Positions 18,946 through 29,646 of a DNA stretch of 64,000 nucleotides are shown in pieces. The notes below the pieces were generated by a model. It worked only from the letters and a program-made list of their open reading frames with translations, ran no database searches and had not been told where the DNA came from. A program made the position numbers and the translations under genes. The stretch's first letter is position 1, and the number at the start of each line of letters is the position of its first letter. Source of the DNA: Wolbachia endosymbiont (group B) of Eucosma cana (GTDB lineage: Bacteria > Pseudomonadota > Alphaproteobacteria > Rickettsiales > Anaplasmataceae); contig NZ_OX366334.1 in the NCBI RefSeq assembly GCF_947250645.1, positions 434,001 through 498,000 of the forward strand, read 5' to 3'.

Positions 18946-20136
18946 GTGTCGACAGCTTTTTCACAAAATATCATCTCCCTTATTATGATATTATCTGTAG
19001 CAGTTGTTGATATGGCAACAGACTTATACTCAGTTGCATTGCCAAGTATTGCCAACTATTTTAAGGTGAAAGGTAATATAGCGCAGCTTACGATCAGTTT
19101 AAATTTAGTAGGAATTGCAATATCTGGATTAATTTATGGCCCATTGTCAGACTATTATGGCAGGCGCCTAATAATGCTGATTGGTATGACAATTTTTACT
19201 TTAGCAAGTATTGTATGTTGTATAGCTGATAATATTATACTTTTAATATTAATCCGGTTTATACAAGGGGCTGGAGCTGGTGTTGCAGGCGTTGTCGGAT
19301 ATGCAGCAATCAGGGATATGTACTCAGGTAGTGAATACTCAAGAGTAATCTCAAAGTTAAATATGATAGTAGCACTTTCACCTGGAATAGCTCCAGTGGT
19401 AGGCAGTTATATAATTTCACATGGTTATAGTTGGAAGTTTTTGTTTTTTATCATATCACTTGCCGCAATTATTATGCTCATTTTTATTTACTTGAAGCTA
19501 CAAGAAACGCTGACCGTAAATAAAAGTAAAGCCAGTATTAATATCTTCAAGCAGTATATATTAATATTTAAGAATTATCGTTTCCTTGGGTTTTCAGCCA
19601 TTCATGGATTAACTTTCATGTGGCTTTGGGCATACATTGCTAACTACCCGTTCATATTTGAATCAATGGGCGTTGAAGTACAATATTTTGGCTATCTCAT
19701 ATCAATCATAGTTATATTTTACATAATTGGAACTTTAATTAATAGAAGGTACGTACCAAAAATAGGAGTGAGCAAGATGTTAATAATAGGTTTGGTATTA
19801 CCGATGATATCGGATGGTTTATTGGTATATTTTTATCTCACAAACAAGTTAAGTGTACTTATTCTTCAAGTTCTTTGGATTCCGAGCAATATCGGGCTTG
19901 CACTCGTAATCAGCAATAACGTAACTTCTGCTTTAGAAACAATCAAGGGTATAGGGCTTGGTAGTGCAGTCCTCTCATTCTGCAATATGATGTTTGGAGC
20001 TATTGGAATATATATAGTAGGGAAATTTTTTCGTTATGGTATTTTACCGAATTTACTGTTAACAGTTGCATGTTCTATAATTGCAATTCTTATATATAGT
20101 TTACTTAAATATACTGAAAAACACAGAGAAGGCTGA
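18946..20136 (+). CDS. Major facilitator superfamily transporter (Bcr/CflA drug-efflux type)
   Basis: 396 residues, about 12 membrane segments. The first loop has the MFS motif LIYGPLSDYYGRRLIMLIG (between segments 2 and 3), and the drug-efflux motif region LIRFIQGAGAGVAGVVGYAAIRD follows. Motif C-like SPGIAPVVGSYI is in segment 5. These fit the Bcr/CflA branch of drug:proton antiporters in the inner membrane. The start is GTG at 18946 with no obvious Shine-Dalgarno. Divergent from ubiE. Confidence 0.88.
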   Translation: MSTAFSQNIISLIMILSVAVVDMATDLYSVALPSIANYFKVKGNIAQLTISLNLVGIAISGLIYGPLSDYYGRRLIMLIGMTIFTLASIVCCIADNIILLILIRFIQGAGAGVAGVVGYAAIRDMYSGSEYSRVISKLNMIVALSPGIAPVVGSYIISHGYSWKFLFFIISLAAIIMLIFIYLKLQETLTVNKSKASINIFKQYILIFKNYRFLGFSAIHGLTFMWLWAYIANYPFIFESMGVEVQYFGYLISIIVIFYIIGTLINRRYVPKIGVSKMLIIGLVLPMISDGLLVYFYLTNKLSVLILQVLWIPSNIGLALVISNNVTSALETIKGIGLGSAVLSFCNMMFGAIGIYIVGKFFRYGILPNLLLTVACSIIAILIYSLLKYTEKHREG

Positions 20137-20144
20137 TTACAATA

Positions 20145-20160
20145 GATTTCTTATATAACC
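20145..20160 (+). repeat. Dispersed repeat AGATTTCTTGCATAAC, copy 1 (diverged)
   Basis: AGATTTCTTATATAAC lies nine bases after the MFS gene stop. Copies with at most two differences from the consensus occur at 21713, 51000 and 52396, mostly just after genes. Confidence 0.5.
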
Positions 20161-20274
20161 TTATGAAGGTGTAATTTCGGTATGTGGCGCTGGCATCCAG
20201 AGAACTTTATCTGCAGAGTTCATTGATTATTAGCAACTGTACCATGATAATACAATTTCTATAGAAAAGTGCAG

Positions 20275-21711
20275 ATGAGTGGCAATTTTATTGATTACAC
20301 ACATTTTAACAGCTCCCTAAATCAGGGTGAGAAAGTTCGATTAGCTGAAAAGACTCACAAAGTTAGGGAAATCTTCTTAAAATATATCAGCAATGATGTT
20401 CATAATATGTCAGTTGAGGTTCTTAACACCTATGATTTTGGAAAAGAATATAATGATATATTCAAACAACCAAACAGTATTCATGTACAATTTGGAGATG
20501 TTGGAGATAAAGTATTAATTTACTCATGGCCTCGTTACAACGAGTTTGATGAAAGTAAATGGAAAAATTTTCTATCACAACTAACAAAGGATCATAATCT
20601 AAAATTTATTGGAACTGGGCCACTTGAGTTTAAATATGAAGGTTTTAATTACAGTGTGTATCCTCCAGCTTTCAACTTTTCACAAAAAGAAATATCTTCA
20701 AGACAAATCAATAAAGTTTATACCCTTTTCAAAGCGACAATTTCTGATGATTATAAAGATTATGAACCTTTAGCTTTCAGCTTTTCACAAGAAGAAGTAA
20801 ATAAAATTATAGAAAATATTAAAAGATCTCATAAGTCAATAAAAAAGCAAGTCATTGACCATTACCAATCATCAGGAAAAGATTTTGTTAAAAATGATTT
20901 AGACTTCATAAAGATTGGTACCGATATAAATAATAAAAAAAGATTTAGTTCTGTAATATATTTTAACAAACCCAATGGTGTTAATGAAATTAAATTAGAA
21001 TTATATAAAGCGACTCCCTTACACTTATTTGCTAAGCTTGGGGACAGTTTTTTTCAGCAGCTAGAAGATGATCTAGATAAGGGGGCAGATGTTAATGCAA
21101 TAGATGAAAGTGAAAAGACCCCTTTACATTATGCTGCTAAAAATGGTCATATAGAAATAGTAAAAATTCTATTAGCAGTAGACGGAATCGATATCAATGT
21201 AAAAGACAAGGATGAAAAAACTCCTTTTGATTTAGCTAAAACAGAAGAAATAAAAGCTCTATTATTACAAATCATAGAAAAAACTGATGACAGTTCAGCA
21301 TCGACAGATAGTGAAGGAGATCAAGAGGAAGATACTGAGCAAGAAGGTAATGTGCAACCAGTGATACAAGTAGAGGAAAAATCACAGGAAATCATTGTAG
21401 AAGAAGTCAGTGATGTACAAATTGAAGATGCTGATAATGGACATTCTATTGACATAGCACTTACACAAAATGGTGTTAATCCACGAAGTGAATCATCAAC
21501 AAATGAAGAACAGCCGAGCTCTTTTTTTGATAATTTGCTTAATATAATTATGAAGCCCTTTTCTTTAATTGCATCATTTTTTGGTGGTTTTTTTTCATGG
21601 TTGTTTGGATCTGATGAATCATCAACTGAATCTGATCAAATAATTGCACCGAGTAACTCAGGAGGAGAGGAGCTAAAAAACTATCAAGAGAGTGACAATA
21701 ATATTATATAA
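20275..21711 (+). CDS. Ankyrin repeat protein with hydrophobic C-terminal segment
   Basis: 478 residues from ATG 20275 (an in-frame GTG lies two codons earlier). Residues about 1-240 form a unique domain containing two copies of a short motif (PPAFNFSQKEI and PLAFSFSQEEV). Residues about 245-340 are two to three ankyrin repeats (KTPLHYAAKNGHIEIVKILL). Then comes a very acidic linker (EGDQEEDTEQEG) and, near 425-450, a hydrophobic stretch (FFDNLLNIIMKPFSLIASFF) likely to insert in a membrane, with a short polar tail. Ankyrin proteins of Wolbachia are candidate effectors. The N-terminal domain is not one I recognise. Confidence 0.8.
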   Translation: MSGNFIDYTHFNSSLNQGEKVRLAEKTHKVREIFLKYISNDVHNMSVEVLNTYDFGKEYNDIFKQPNSIHVQFGDVGDKVLIYSWPRYNEFDESKWKNFLSQLTKDHNLKFIGTGPLEFKYEGFNYSVYPPAFNFSQKEISSRQINKVYTLFKATISDDYKDYEPLAFSFSQEEVNKIIENIKRSHKSIKKQVIDHYQSSGKDFVKNDLDFIKIGTDINNKKRFSSVIYFNKPNGVNEIKLELYKATPLHLFAKLGDSFFQQLEDDLDKGADVNAIDESEKTPLHYAAKNGHIEIVKILLAVDGIDINVKDKDEKTPFDLAKTEEIKALLLQIIEKTDDSSASTDSEGDQEEDTEQEGNVQPVIQVEEKSQEIIVEEVSDVQIEDADNGHSIDIALTQNGVNPRSESSTNEEQPSSFFDNLLNIIMKPFSLIASFFGGFFSWLFGSDESSTESDQIIAPSNSGGEELKNYQESDNNII

Positions 21712-21712
21712 T

Positions 21713-21728
21713 AGATTTCTTGCATAAC
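21713..21728 (+). repeat. Dispersed repeat AGATTTCTTGCATAAC, copy 2
   Basis: It overlaps the region directly after the stop of the ankyrin gene (21711). It matches the consensus exactly and is followed by TGGAG. Confidence 0.5.
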
Positions 21729-21795
21729 TGGAGTGCAAAGAAAAATCAGTTTCAAGTGAACCCCTTATTGTCATTCAAATAGCTGACACTGGAAT

Positions 21796-22813
21796 GGCTT
21801 TATTGCATCACTCTTCGGATAATAGGTAACGTGGAATGAAGCTATCTCAAATTTAGCCATGCCTATATCAGTAATTTTGTTAAGCAAATAACACTTGAGC
21901 TCTCTCACGATTAACCTCAGATTTGTTTCTAAAACTAAACCAAAATGTTTGCTTCAGTCGCGAGAAAAAACTTTCTATATAAGATCTCTTCCCATAATTT
22001 ATCTCTTTTTTCCACCTCTTCATACCATCTTCATCATATGACTTTATGAGCTTGATTGTAGAATTTCTCTCATCCATATAATCCAACTTTGGATGCTCTA
22101 CTGCATTATTTTGCGGAGGAATCCTTGTCTTTATGTCAAGCTCATCGCACAGTTTGTATAACTTCTTTCGATCTGTCTGCATATAGTGTGCTTATATTAT
22201 ATTAACATCAATCCTTGCAATAAGATCACATGCTCCATAGTGGTCAGAATAAACTCCACCACTGTATTTTGCTGCTATAACTTTTTTGCTACCTATCTCT
22301 AGCATTACATCTTGTTTGCTCATAGCGGCGATACTTTCTATCTGTACCATTTGCCTTGCTATGACCTGGAATATTATTGTACTATCTATGGCAATCTCAA
22401 TATCTTCTGTATTATTTTTATCATGTCTTCAATTTTGATGTTAAGTTTTTTAAGCCTTCTTGAGGCCTGTAATAACTTGCAAGTTTTGCTCAAGGTACCC
22501 TGCTATAAATCCCGCTGTTTGTCTCAGACCTATTCTAAATAAATAAGTTATTATGTGAACCAGAATCACGACCTTATCGCTATAAATATAGTTGCCAACA
22601 GCCATTTTTGGACCTTTTTCGTACCAATTTTCTATGGCATCATTGACGTAATAAAAAATATTTACCCTCTCTTGGAGAAATTTGTTATATTCATGGCAGT
22701 TACTGACTCTCATTTTTTGTGGCATATTTTTCTTTAGTAGGTTAAATGCTTGTCTTATAGTGAATTTTGTCAGTAACTGCCAGCTCTTTTTATTTGACCT
22801 ATGCAACAAAGCC
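21796..22813 (-). mobile_element. IS5-like insertion sequence remnant
   Basis: The ends GGCTTTATTGCAT (21796-21808) and ATGCAACAAAGCC (22801-22813) are inverted with 12 of 13 matches, giving 1018 bp. Minus-strand pieces encode a transposase: the N-terminal part 22809-22450 (YSDKVVILVHIITYLFRIGL, GFIAGYLEQNLQVI) and the C-terminal part 22182-21880 (GKRSYIESFFSRLKQTFWF, with the catalytic Glu region). The middle (22183-22449) has several stops and shifts, so the element is dead. It lies between the ankyrin gene and typA. Confidence 0.75.
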
Positions 22814-22846
22814 CACTGGAATCCAGATTTTTATCAGGAACGTTGA

Positions 22847-24676
22847 TTACTCTTTATTCTTCGCCCTTCCTGCACGTTTACGTTCATTTGGATCGAGGAA
22901 CTTCTTACGCAAACGTATAGATTTTGGAGTTACTTCTACCAATTCATCATCGTCTATATATGCTATCATATCCTCCAGTGTCATTATTTTTGGTGGAGTA
23001 AGCTTTATAGCTTCATCGCTACCTGAAGCTCTTACGTTTGTTAATTGCTTACCTTTAAGTACATTTATTTCTAAATCATTGTCACGACTATGCTGACCGA
23101 CAATCATACCACAATATACCTTATCTTGTGGCTTAACAAACATAATTCCCCTATCTTGCAGATTGAAAATTGCATACGCTACTGCTTCGCCTTTGTCTGT
23201 TGAAATTAAAACCCCATTACGCCTTCCGGAAATTGAACCTTTATGTGGAGCATAACTGTGAAATAAACGGTTGATTATACCAGTGCCGCGAGAATCAGTT
23301 AAAAATTCTCCTTGATAGCCAATTAATCCCCTTGATGGCACTAAAAATGTCAACCTAGTTCTGCCACTACCAGAAGGTCTCATGTCAGTTACTTCACCTT
23401 TTCGAAAGCTAAGTTTTTCCATGATGATTCCACTATACTCATCATCTACATCAATTACTACTTCCTCTATAGGTTCAAGTTTTTTGCCATCTTCTTCTTT
23501 AAACAGCACTCGAGGCCGTGAAACTGAAAGTTCAAAACCTTCCCTTCTCATATTTTCAATCAGTACCCCAAGCTGCAACTCACCACGTCCACCTACTTCA
23601 AATGCTTCACCACTTGGAGCCAAAGTTACAGTAATTGCAACGTTTGTTTCTGCTTCTGCATATAAACGATCTTTTATAACAGTTGAGGTAAGTTTTGTTC
23701 CCTCTTGCCCAGCAAAAGGTGAGTCATTCACGCTTATAGTAATCGCCATTGTTGGCGGGTCAACTGGAGTTGAGCTGATCGCAGTTGTAACTTCTGGTGC
23801 TGCTATAGTGTCTGAAACTGAAGCTTTCTCAAGTCCTGCAATGGCAATGATATCACCAGCTACAGCTTGCTCTACTGGAACGCGTTTTAAGCCAGAAAAT
23901 GAGAGTAACTTAGTTAATCTCCCTCGCTCAACCACTTGACCATCAAGATCAATTACCTTAAGATCTGAGTTAACTTGCGCAATTCCTTGGTAAATCTTTC
24001 CTGTCAATATTCTGCCAAGAAATTTATCAGATTCAAGTAAAGTAACTAGCATAGCAAAAGGTGCATTTTGATCATAAACGGAAGGTTTTATGTAATCTAT
24101 CACCGTTGAAAATAATGGGCTTAAATCTTTTCTCTCATCAGATAGCTCCTTAGCACACCAACCATTTCTACCTGAAGCATAGAGTACTGGAAAATCTAGT
24201 TGCTCGTTGGTTGCATCAAGGTTAAAAAATAACTCATATATTTCATTTAGTACTTCATCAATTCTGCTGTCTGGTCGATCAACCTTATTGATTATCACAA
24301 TCGGTTTTAAATTTGCCTTTAGTGCTTTTGACAACACAAACTTAGTCTGTGGCATTGGACCTTCTGCAGCATCAACCAGTAGTAATACACCATCTGCCAT
24401 GCAGAGCACCCTTTCCACTTCTCCACCAAAATCCGCATGTCCTGGTGTATCAATGATATTGATTTTCTCATCACCCCACATTATTGACGTACATTTTGCA
24501 AGTATTGTAATCCCACGTTCACGTTCTTGATCACCACTATCCATCACTCGTTCTTGAACTTCTTGATTCTCACGAAACGTGCCACTTTGTTTTAACATGT
24601 TATCAAGTAAAGTAGTTTTTCCGTGGTCAACGTGTGCAATTATTGCAATATTGCGGATTGATTTAAATTCACTCAT
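22847..24676 (-). CDS. typA: Translational GTPase TypA/BipA
   Basis: 609 residues, normal length. GTPase motifs: G1 AHVDHGKTTL (14-23), switch I/G2 RERGITILAK, G3 IIDTPGHADFGGEV, G4 INKVDR. EF-G-like domain II and the C-terminal TypA-specific domain (RPSGSGRTRLTFLVPSRGLIG, ISTDKGEAVAYAIFNLQDRG) follow. It binds the ribosome and is needed under stress or for efficient 50S assembly in other bacteria. It is divergent from gltX, with a 222-base gap in which I see no other feature. Confidence 0.96.
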   Translation of the reverse strand: MSEFKSIRNIAIIAHVDHGKTTLLDNMLKQSGTFRENQEVQERVMDSGDQERERGITILAKCTSIMWGDEKINIIDTPGHADFGGEVERVLCMADGVLLLVDAAEGPMPQTKFVLSKALKANLKPIVIINKVDRPDSRIDEVLNEIYELFFNLDATNEQLDFPVLYASGRNGWCAKELSDERKDLSPLFSTVIDYIKPSVYDQNAPFAMLVTLLESDKFLGRILTGKIYQGIAQVNSDLKVIDLDGQVVERGRLTKLLSFSGLKRVPVEQAVAGDIIAIAGLEKASVSDTIAAPEVTTAISSTPVDPPTMAITISVNDSPFAGQEGTKLTSTVIKDRLYAEAETNVAITVTLAPSGEAFEVGGRGELQLGVLIENMRREGFELSVSRPRVLFKEEDGKKLEPIEEVVIDVDDEYSGIIMEKLSFRKGEVTDMRPSGSGRTRLTFLVPSRGLIGYQGEFLTDSRGTGIINRLFHSYAPHKGSISGRRNGVLISTDKGEAVAYAIFNLQDRGIMFVKPQDKVYCGMIVGQHSRDNDLEINVLKGKQLTNVRASGSDEAIKLTPPKIMTLEDMIAYIDDDELVEVTPKSIRLRKKFLDPNERKRAGRAKNKE

Positions 24677-24898
24677 TTCTTATCATTTCAAATTTAATTT
24701 AATAACAAGTATACGTATAATATATTTAGAGTAAATAACTAAAGCCGTGCTTTCAGAGTATTTTAGGCAGATCATGGAACTCTAACAAAAAGGTTTCATG
24801 TTCGCTGTACTTTGTAGCAACTAACACCAAGACAAAGAAGAATCTTGCTTTAGCAGTACATTTATATAAAATTAAAATAAACTAAAGTAATCATTTAA

Positions 24899-26233
24899 AT
24901 GCTAACAAGATTCGCTCCAAGCCCAACTGGCTACCTACATGTAGGAAACATACGCACTGCACTCATTTGTTGGATGTACACACGTAATCAAAATGGAAAA
25001 TTTTTACTACGTTTTGATGATACTGATCTTGAGCGTTCAGATATCAAATATGTAGATAATATCATAGAAGACCTAAAATGGGTTGGCATAAATTGGAATT
25101 CAAGTTTTAAGCAATCAGAGCGTTTTGAGCGCTATAACGAGGTGTTCTTACAGTTAATGAAAGAAGGTCATATTTATGCATGTTATGAAACAAGAGAAGA
25201 ATTAGACACTAAACGAAAATTGCAATTAAAACAAGGTCTTCCCCCTGTTTACGATAGAGGTGCGTTGCTTCTAACTGAGCAAGAGAAAATTCGTTATGAG
25301 CAAGAAGGACGAAAACCACATTTCAGATTTAAATTGAATAGAAACGAAATTGTAAAATGGAATGATGAAGTTAAAGGTGAAATAAATATTGCAACAATTC
25401 ACATTAGCGATCCTGTGGTAAAAAGAGAAGATGGAATTTATACATACATGTTACCTTCTGTTGTTGATGATGTTGACTTTAATGTAACCCATGTTGTACG
25501 CGGGGAAGATCATGTAACTAATACCGCAGTTCAGATTCAAATGATTCAAGCATTAAAAGCGAAAATTCCTATCTTTGCTCACCTTCCCCTACTACATTTT
25601 GATGATAGCAAGATATCGAAACGGAAAGGTGGGTTGGATATTAAGTCCATAAGAGAAGATGAGATTGAGCCAATGGCGCTAACTAGCTATTTAGCAAAAC
25701 TTGGCACATCTGATCCGATAGAAGCTCATGTTGATATGCAGTCTTTAATTAACTCATTTGATATTAAAAAATTTAGCTCAGCATCTGCACAATTCAGCTT
25801 GAGTGAAATGTATAAGCTAAATAGCAAAGTGCTGCAACAAATGCCATTTGAAATGGTGCAAGATCGTTTAAGTCAAATTGGCTCAGAGTTTTGGTATTTT
25901 ATAAGGAGTAATATAGAAAAGTTTTCTGAGGTGGCCAAATGGTGGAAAACATGCAAATTTGGTATAGAGCCTGTGGTTCTTAATAAAGAGTTTATAAAAA
26001 TAGCGCTAAGTTCATTGCCTAAAGGTGATTGTAATGAAAACACATTATCAGAGTGGGTTAAAAATATTCGACAGACAGTTGATATAAAGGCAAAAGATCT
26101 ATTTATGCAGTTGCGCCTCGCTTTAACAGGAACAGAAACAGGTCCAGAACTCGCTAAATTATTAATTTTTATCGGTAGAGAGAGCATTATTGCAAGGTTA
26201 GAAGAAAGCCAAAGAATTATACAAAAGGTTTAA
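24899..26233 (+). CDS. gltX: Glutamyl-tRNA synthetase
   Basis: 444 residues. The class I signature is [16 protein letters not shown] (HVGN at 14-17) and the KMSKS equivalent is SKISKRKGG near residue 240. The GluRS/GlnRS glutamate-binding loop [10 protein letters not shown] is present. Alphaproteobacteria of this group often carry two gltX genes, one charging tRNA-Gln for later amidation by GatCAB; which one this is cannot be decided here. The 3' end overlaps holA by 4 bases, convergently. Confidence 0.95.
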   Translation: MLTRFAPSPTGYLHVGNIRTALICWMYTRNQNGKFLLRFDDTDLERSDIKYVDNIIEDLKWVGINWNSSFKQSERFERYNEVFLQLMKEGHIYACYETREELDTKRKLQLKQGLPPVYDRGALLLTEQEKIRYEQEGRKPHFRFKLNRNEIVKWNDEVKGEINIATIHISDPVVKREDGIYTYMLPSVVDDVDFNVTHVVRGEDHVTNTAVQIQMIQALKAKIPIFAHLPLLHFDDSKISKRKGGLDIKSIREDEIEPMALTSYLAKLGTSDPIEAHVDMQSLINSFDIKKFSSASAQFSLSEMYKLNSKVLQQMPFEMVQDRLSQIGSEFWYFIRSNIEKFSEVAKWWKTCKFGIEPVVLNKEFIKIALSSLPKGDCNENTLSEWVKNIRQTVDIKAKDLFMQLRLALTGTETGPELAKLLIFIGRESIIARLEESQRIIQKV

Positions 26234-27249
26234 ATGCACCGAATGTATTTTGAATGACACCAATAGTTAATCTCATGTTGAAAGATCATTTTATGATTCA
26301 GATCAGTTTTTTTACAGGTCACTTCCAAGCTCATCAAATTTTCTAAGATCTTCTTAAGTTCTGAAAGTTGCAAACTTTTCAAATGAGATTTAAAACTCTG
26401 CAATTGTTTGAAGAACAATGGAGGACTTAGCTGGTCAATTGCAGCTTGTTCATTCATTCCATTTTGTATTAACAGCAAAACGCTTTCTAGCCGTAGAAAA
26501 TAATTTGATATAATACGGATTAATGCTATCGGTGAAAAATTCTCTTGTAATATCAATACATCGGAAATTTTGATGAATTGTCCCATGTCTTTACTCACTA
26601 TTGCAGAGCACAGATTATCAAGTGTAACATAATCATTGCCGGAGGTTGAAAAGCATAGATCTATATCAGCAAGTTTAAGATCTTTTCTTTTTCCTAGATA
26701 TAAAACTAATTTTTCAAGCTCTGAATATATAGGCAGTTTGCTATGATTAAAATAAGACTGCAAGTGGTAGATTATCTCACTTGTGCACTCTATATCATTT
26801 TGTTTCAAGTAACTTGATATAATATCACAAAGATTACTACCGCTGTCCTTATAGCAGGTAATTACACCGAAAATTTTTGAGCTTTCCATATAACTTTTAG
26901 TTGTAGAACTATATGGAAGATCATTTGCTATCATTACTATATAATGATCGCCTATATTATGATCCAATATGTTTCTTAACTCTTTAGATATACTTCCACT
27001 GACATTTATCAGCTTAACTAACCTTTTTTTAGTAAACATCGAAATGTTTGCCAACTCGGAAAATAACAAGCCAGGCGACTTATTCACTACTGCAAAATCC
27101 ATCACCTGAACTGAATACTCATTCAAGTTGGCAATTATTTCCTGTACAAAAATATCGACCTTACTATTGTCACTTCCATGAATTAATACACCACTTAAAG
27201 TATCGGGTTTCTCAAGGAATTTTTTAACTTTAGATGGCGTGATTCTCAT
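26230..27249 (-). CDS. holA: DNA polymerase III subunit delta
   Basis: 339 residues, the length of the clamp-loader delta subunit. The N-terminal RecA-like fold is recognisable by [19 protein letters not shown], followed by KRLVKLIN and the domain III region [18 protein letters not shown]. Delta opens the beta sliding clamp within the clamp loader. Divergence from E. coli is large, as usual, so the call rests on overall pattern. It starts 5 bases after the small gene 27255-27437 and is probably cotranscribed with it. Confidence 0.85.
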   Translation of the reverse strand: MRITPSKVKKFLEKPDTLSGVLIHGSDNSKVDIFVQEIIANLNEYSVQVMDFAVVNKSPGLLFSELANISMFTKKRLVKLINVSGSISKELRNILDHNIGDHYIVMIANDLPYSSTTKSYMESSKIFGVITCYKDSGSNLCDIISSYLKQNDIECTSEIIYHLQSYFNHSKLPIYSELEKLVLYLGKRKDLKLADIDLCFSTSGNDYVTLDNLCSAIVSKDMGQFIKISDVLILQENFSPIALIRIISNYFLRLESVLLLIQNGMNEQAAIDQLSPPLFFKQLQSFKSHLKSLQLSELKKILENLMSLEVTCKKTDLNHKMIFQHEINYWCHSKYIRCI

Positions 27250-27254
27250 GCCAT

Positions 27255-27437
27255 CTATATTATATTATCACTACTTGGTGGTACATCATTTGATTGCACA
27301 TCAGTTTCCAACAATTCTGAGCTTTCTTGATTTGCTGTATTCTGCATATCATCAGACACTTCTTTCTTTCCCGCAACATAATTATAAAAATTTTTTATAG
27401 GCTGTCCTATATATCTAGAAAAAAATCCTTCGGCCAT
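27255..27437 (-). CDS. Small conserved hypothetical protein upstream of holA
   Basis: 60 residues from the ATG at 27435-27437, chosen because GGAG lies upstream at normal spacing. A longer TTG/ATG frame to 27461 has no such site. Sequence: GFFSRYIGQPIKNFYNYVAG then an acidic Ser/Asn-rich tail. No membrane segment or known domain. Tight spacing to holA (5 bases) suggests one transcript. Confidence 0.55.
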   Translation of the reverse strand: MAEGFFSRYIGQPIKNFYNYVAGKKEVSDDMQNTANQESSELLETDVQSNDVPPSSDNII

Positions 27438-27551
27438 ATCTTTCACTCCACAAATTAACAATTAGCACATAAAAACAACGTAGCAAAAACTACTTTACCC
27501 TGAGATAGTTACACTCATTTGTTAATAAATTATGAACTTCCGAGACAAAAA

Positions 27552-28361
27552 TTAAGTCGATCTACTTAACACCAATCTTATAAAATAAGCAATGATTAAA
27601 TATACAGCTGCAATCAGTATAATTGCAGGTCCAGTTAATAAATCAAAACTTGCAGATAATATCAGACCTGATATGCCAGAAATCACAGAAAAAACTGTTG
27701 CAACAATAATCATTTGCATTGGAGTTTTTGAAATGAGTCTTGCTGATGCAGCAGGTATTAACAAAAATGCAGCAATGAGTAATATTCCTATTAATTGAGC
27801 AGAAATTGCAATAAAGATAGCGAGTATAATCAAAAATTCTAGCCTAACAAAATTAACATTTACTTTCTCAACTGTTGCCAAATCTTGATTAATCGAAATC
27901 ATCAGCCAATAGCGCCATCTAAATATTAATATCAAAGTAACTATTACGGAGGTTAGAAAAATTGATATTATATCATTTTGGTCGATCATTAATACATCAC
28001 CAAAAAGTGAACTAATAATACTATTATTACCCGATGGAAGAAAAGACATAAGTATTAAACTCGATGATAAAACTACATTGGTAACTATGTTCAATATCGT
28101 ATCAGCAGAGTATAATTTATTAAAATTAAGAGAAAGTAGTATAGCAAACATAATTGCAATGAGCATTATACTTACCGATGGGCTGATATTAAAGATCAAA
28201 GCAAGTGCAACACCAAGCAATGAAGAATGGGACAAACTATCACCCAAATACGATAACCTTTGCCATATCATAAATGACCCTAGAGCTCCTGTTACTAGGC
28301 TAATCATAATTACCGCAATTAGACTGTTTATAAAAAAACTCTGTGTAAATATCTCTAACAT
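27552..28361 (-). CDS. znuB: Zinc/manganese ABC transporter permease (ZnuB type)
   Basis: 269 residues with about eight membrane segments, family ABC-3. Typical motifs are LGDSLSHSSLLGVALA near the N-terminus (WQRLSYLGDSLSHS) and LLIAAFLLIPAASARLIS in the C-terminal half. It forms the inner-membrane channel of a zinc or manganese importer; the ATPase and binding protein are not in the window. Its start overlaps the end of the upstream Mth938-like gene by 7 bases, so ispE, that gene and znuB likely form one operon. Confidence 0.9.
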   Translation of the reverse strand: MLEIFTQSFFINSLIAVIMISLVTGALGSFMIWQRLSYLGDSLSHSSLLGVALALIFNISPSVSIMLIAIMFAILLSLNFNKLYSADTILNIVTNVVLSSSLILMSFLPSGNNSIISSLFGDVLMIDQNDIISIFLTSVIVTLILIFRWRYWLMISINQDLATVEKVNVNFVRLEFLIILAIFIAISAQLIGILLIAAFLLIPAASARLISKTPMQMIIVATVFSVISGISGLILSASFDLLTGPAIILIAAVYLIIAYFIRLVLSRST

Positions 28362-28702
28362 GCTATCAGATAACTGACAACAAACCTATCTTCAGATATT
28401 AAAACGTTATGGGTTCTGCATGCTGCACCAGTAGTCATAAATTCAAAATTTAAATTCTTTTGCTCCATAAGATAAGACTTCATTGAACAATCGCGTATTT
28501 TACCAGTACCTATTATCAAAATCTCTATTTCCTCTGTTAAAAAAGATTTAAAATACTCCTTATTATTTATATCACCTTCTTTCAATTTAATCACCTTTTC
28601 AGGAAAAATTATAATTGAGCCATGATATTCTTGATTATTTACCCAAAATCTTTCTTCCCTGTAACCATCTATAAGATTTTTCTTCTTGGAAATTAAGGAC
28701 AT
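28355..28702 (-). CDS. Mth938-like (DUF498/NDUFAF3) domain protein
   Basis: 115 residues, whole-length match to the Mth938-like fold: NNQEYHGSIIIFPEKVIKL, EILIIGTGKIRD and EFMTTGAACRTHNVLISEDR are the family landmarks. The mitochondrial relative NDUFAF3 helps assemble respiratory complex I; bacterial function is not established. It sits 3 bases after ispE and overlaps znuB. Confidence 0.82.
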   Translation of the reverse strand: MSLISKKKNLIDGYREERFWVNNQEYHGSIIIFPEKVIKLKEGDINNKEYFKSFLTEEIEILIIGTGKIRDCSMKSYLMEQKNLNFEFMTTGAACRTHNVLISEDRFVVSYLIAC

Positions 28703-28705
28703 AAA

Positions 28706-29572
28706 TCAAACTATTAATTGCGTGTCGCACACCCACCATTCTGGATATTCCTTTTTGATATTTGCCGCTGCAGCTTTTGCACTTTCTTCACTATCGAACA
28801 TTCCAAAGCACGCTACACCGCTGCCTGACATACGAGAAAGTATAGAGCCTTCTTGTGACTCTAGTGTTGATATTACATTCTGAATTTCAGGTACAAGACT
28901 TATTGCTGCTTCTTGCAGGTCATTTTTTGTCTCTTTAAGAAGCTCTAACAAATTCTCCTCAGTGTTATCACTCCACTTAATTGGCTGAGAGAAGTCCTCT
29001 TTATACTTGGAAAATACTTCTGATGTATTCAAAAACTTTTTTTTTGGTTTCACAAGTACCAGACTTATGGGTAAAGAGCATTGTTTAATGGGACATAATT
29101 CCTCACCAACACCTCTAACAAAAACTGGCTTACTATCTACACTTGCAGGCACATCAGCACCAACGCTTAAAGCTATATCACTTAAAATTTGCCTATCAAT
29201 ATCCCACAGCTCTCCTAGCGTGCGTATCACAGCTCCAGCATCTGAGGAACCACTACCAAATCCTGCAGCAATTGGTACATTTTTTATAACCTTTACAGTG
29301 ACTTTAGTTCGTATAGGAGCGTACCTAAGCAGTAGACTCAATGCTTTCGTTATAGTATTATATCGATAATTTATTTTAAACTCAGAGTTTACAAATTGAA
29401 CTGTAGAGTTATCATATCTAAAGTTTTTTTCTCCTACTTTTATCTCTAAAAAATTAGAAAGTTTAGCAAAGACAACCAAACTTTCAATTAAATGATACCC
29501 TCTTTCTTCTCTATTTATAATATGTAAAAAAAGATTGATCTTTGCAGGAGCCTTTACACAAAAACTTTCCAT
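28706..29572 (-). CDS. ispE: 4-diphosphocytidyl-2-C-methyl-D-erythritol kinase
   Basis: 288 residues, a GHMP kinase of the MEP isoprenoid pathway. Motifs: N-terminal APAKINLFLHI (substrate Lys/Asn), the ATP loop PIAAGFGSGSSDAGAVIR, and the C-terminal RMSGSGVACFGMF. It phosphorylates the 2-hydroxyl of CDP-methylerythritol. ispG of the same pathway is at 53924-55204. First gene of a probable operon with the next two genes. Confidence 0.95.
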   Translation of the reverse strand: MESFCVKAPAKINLFLHIINREERGYHLIESLVVFAKLSNFLEIKVGEKNFRYDNSTVQFVNSEFKINYRYNTITKALSLLLRYAPIRTKVTVKVIKNVPIAAGFGSGSSDAGAVIRTLGELWDIDRQILSDIALSVGADVPASVDSKPVFVRGVGEELCPIKQCSLPISLVLVKPKKKFLNTSEVFSKYKEDFSQPIKWSDNTEENLLELLKETKNDLQEAAISLVPEIQNVISTLESQEGSILSRMSGSGVACFGMFDSEESAKAAAANIKKEYPEWWVCDTQLIV

Positions 29573-29646
29573 CTGTATATCTTCACTAACACTATCTTAT
29601 TTACTATACTTGAAATGCCACTTCAGTCAAACTTTATACACTCCTA

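Noticed and set aside
23382..24530. Plus-strand frames of 107-185 codons opposite typA
   Set aside because: They are antisense shadows of a strongly conserved gene.
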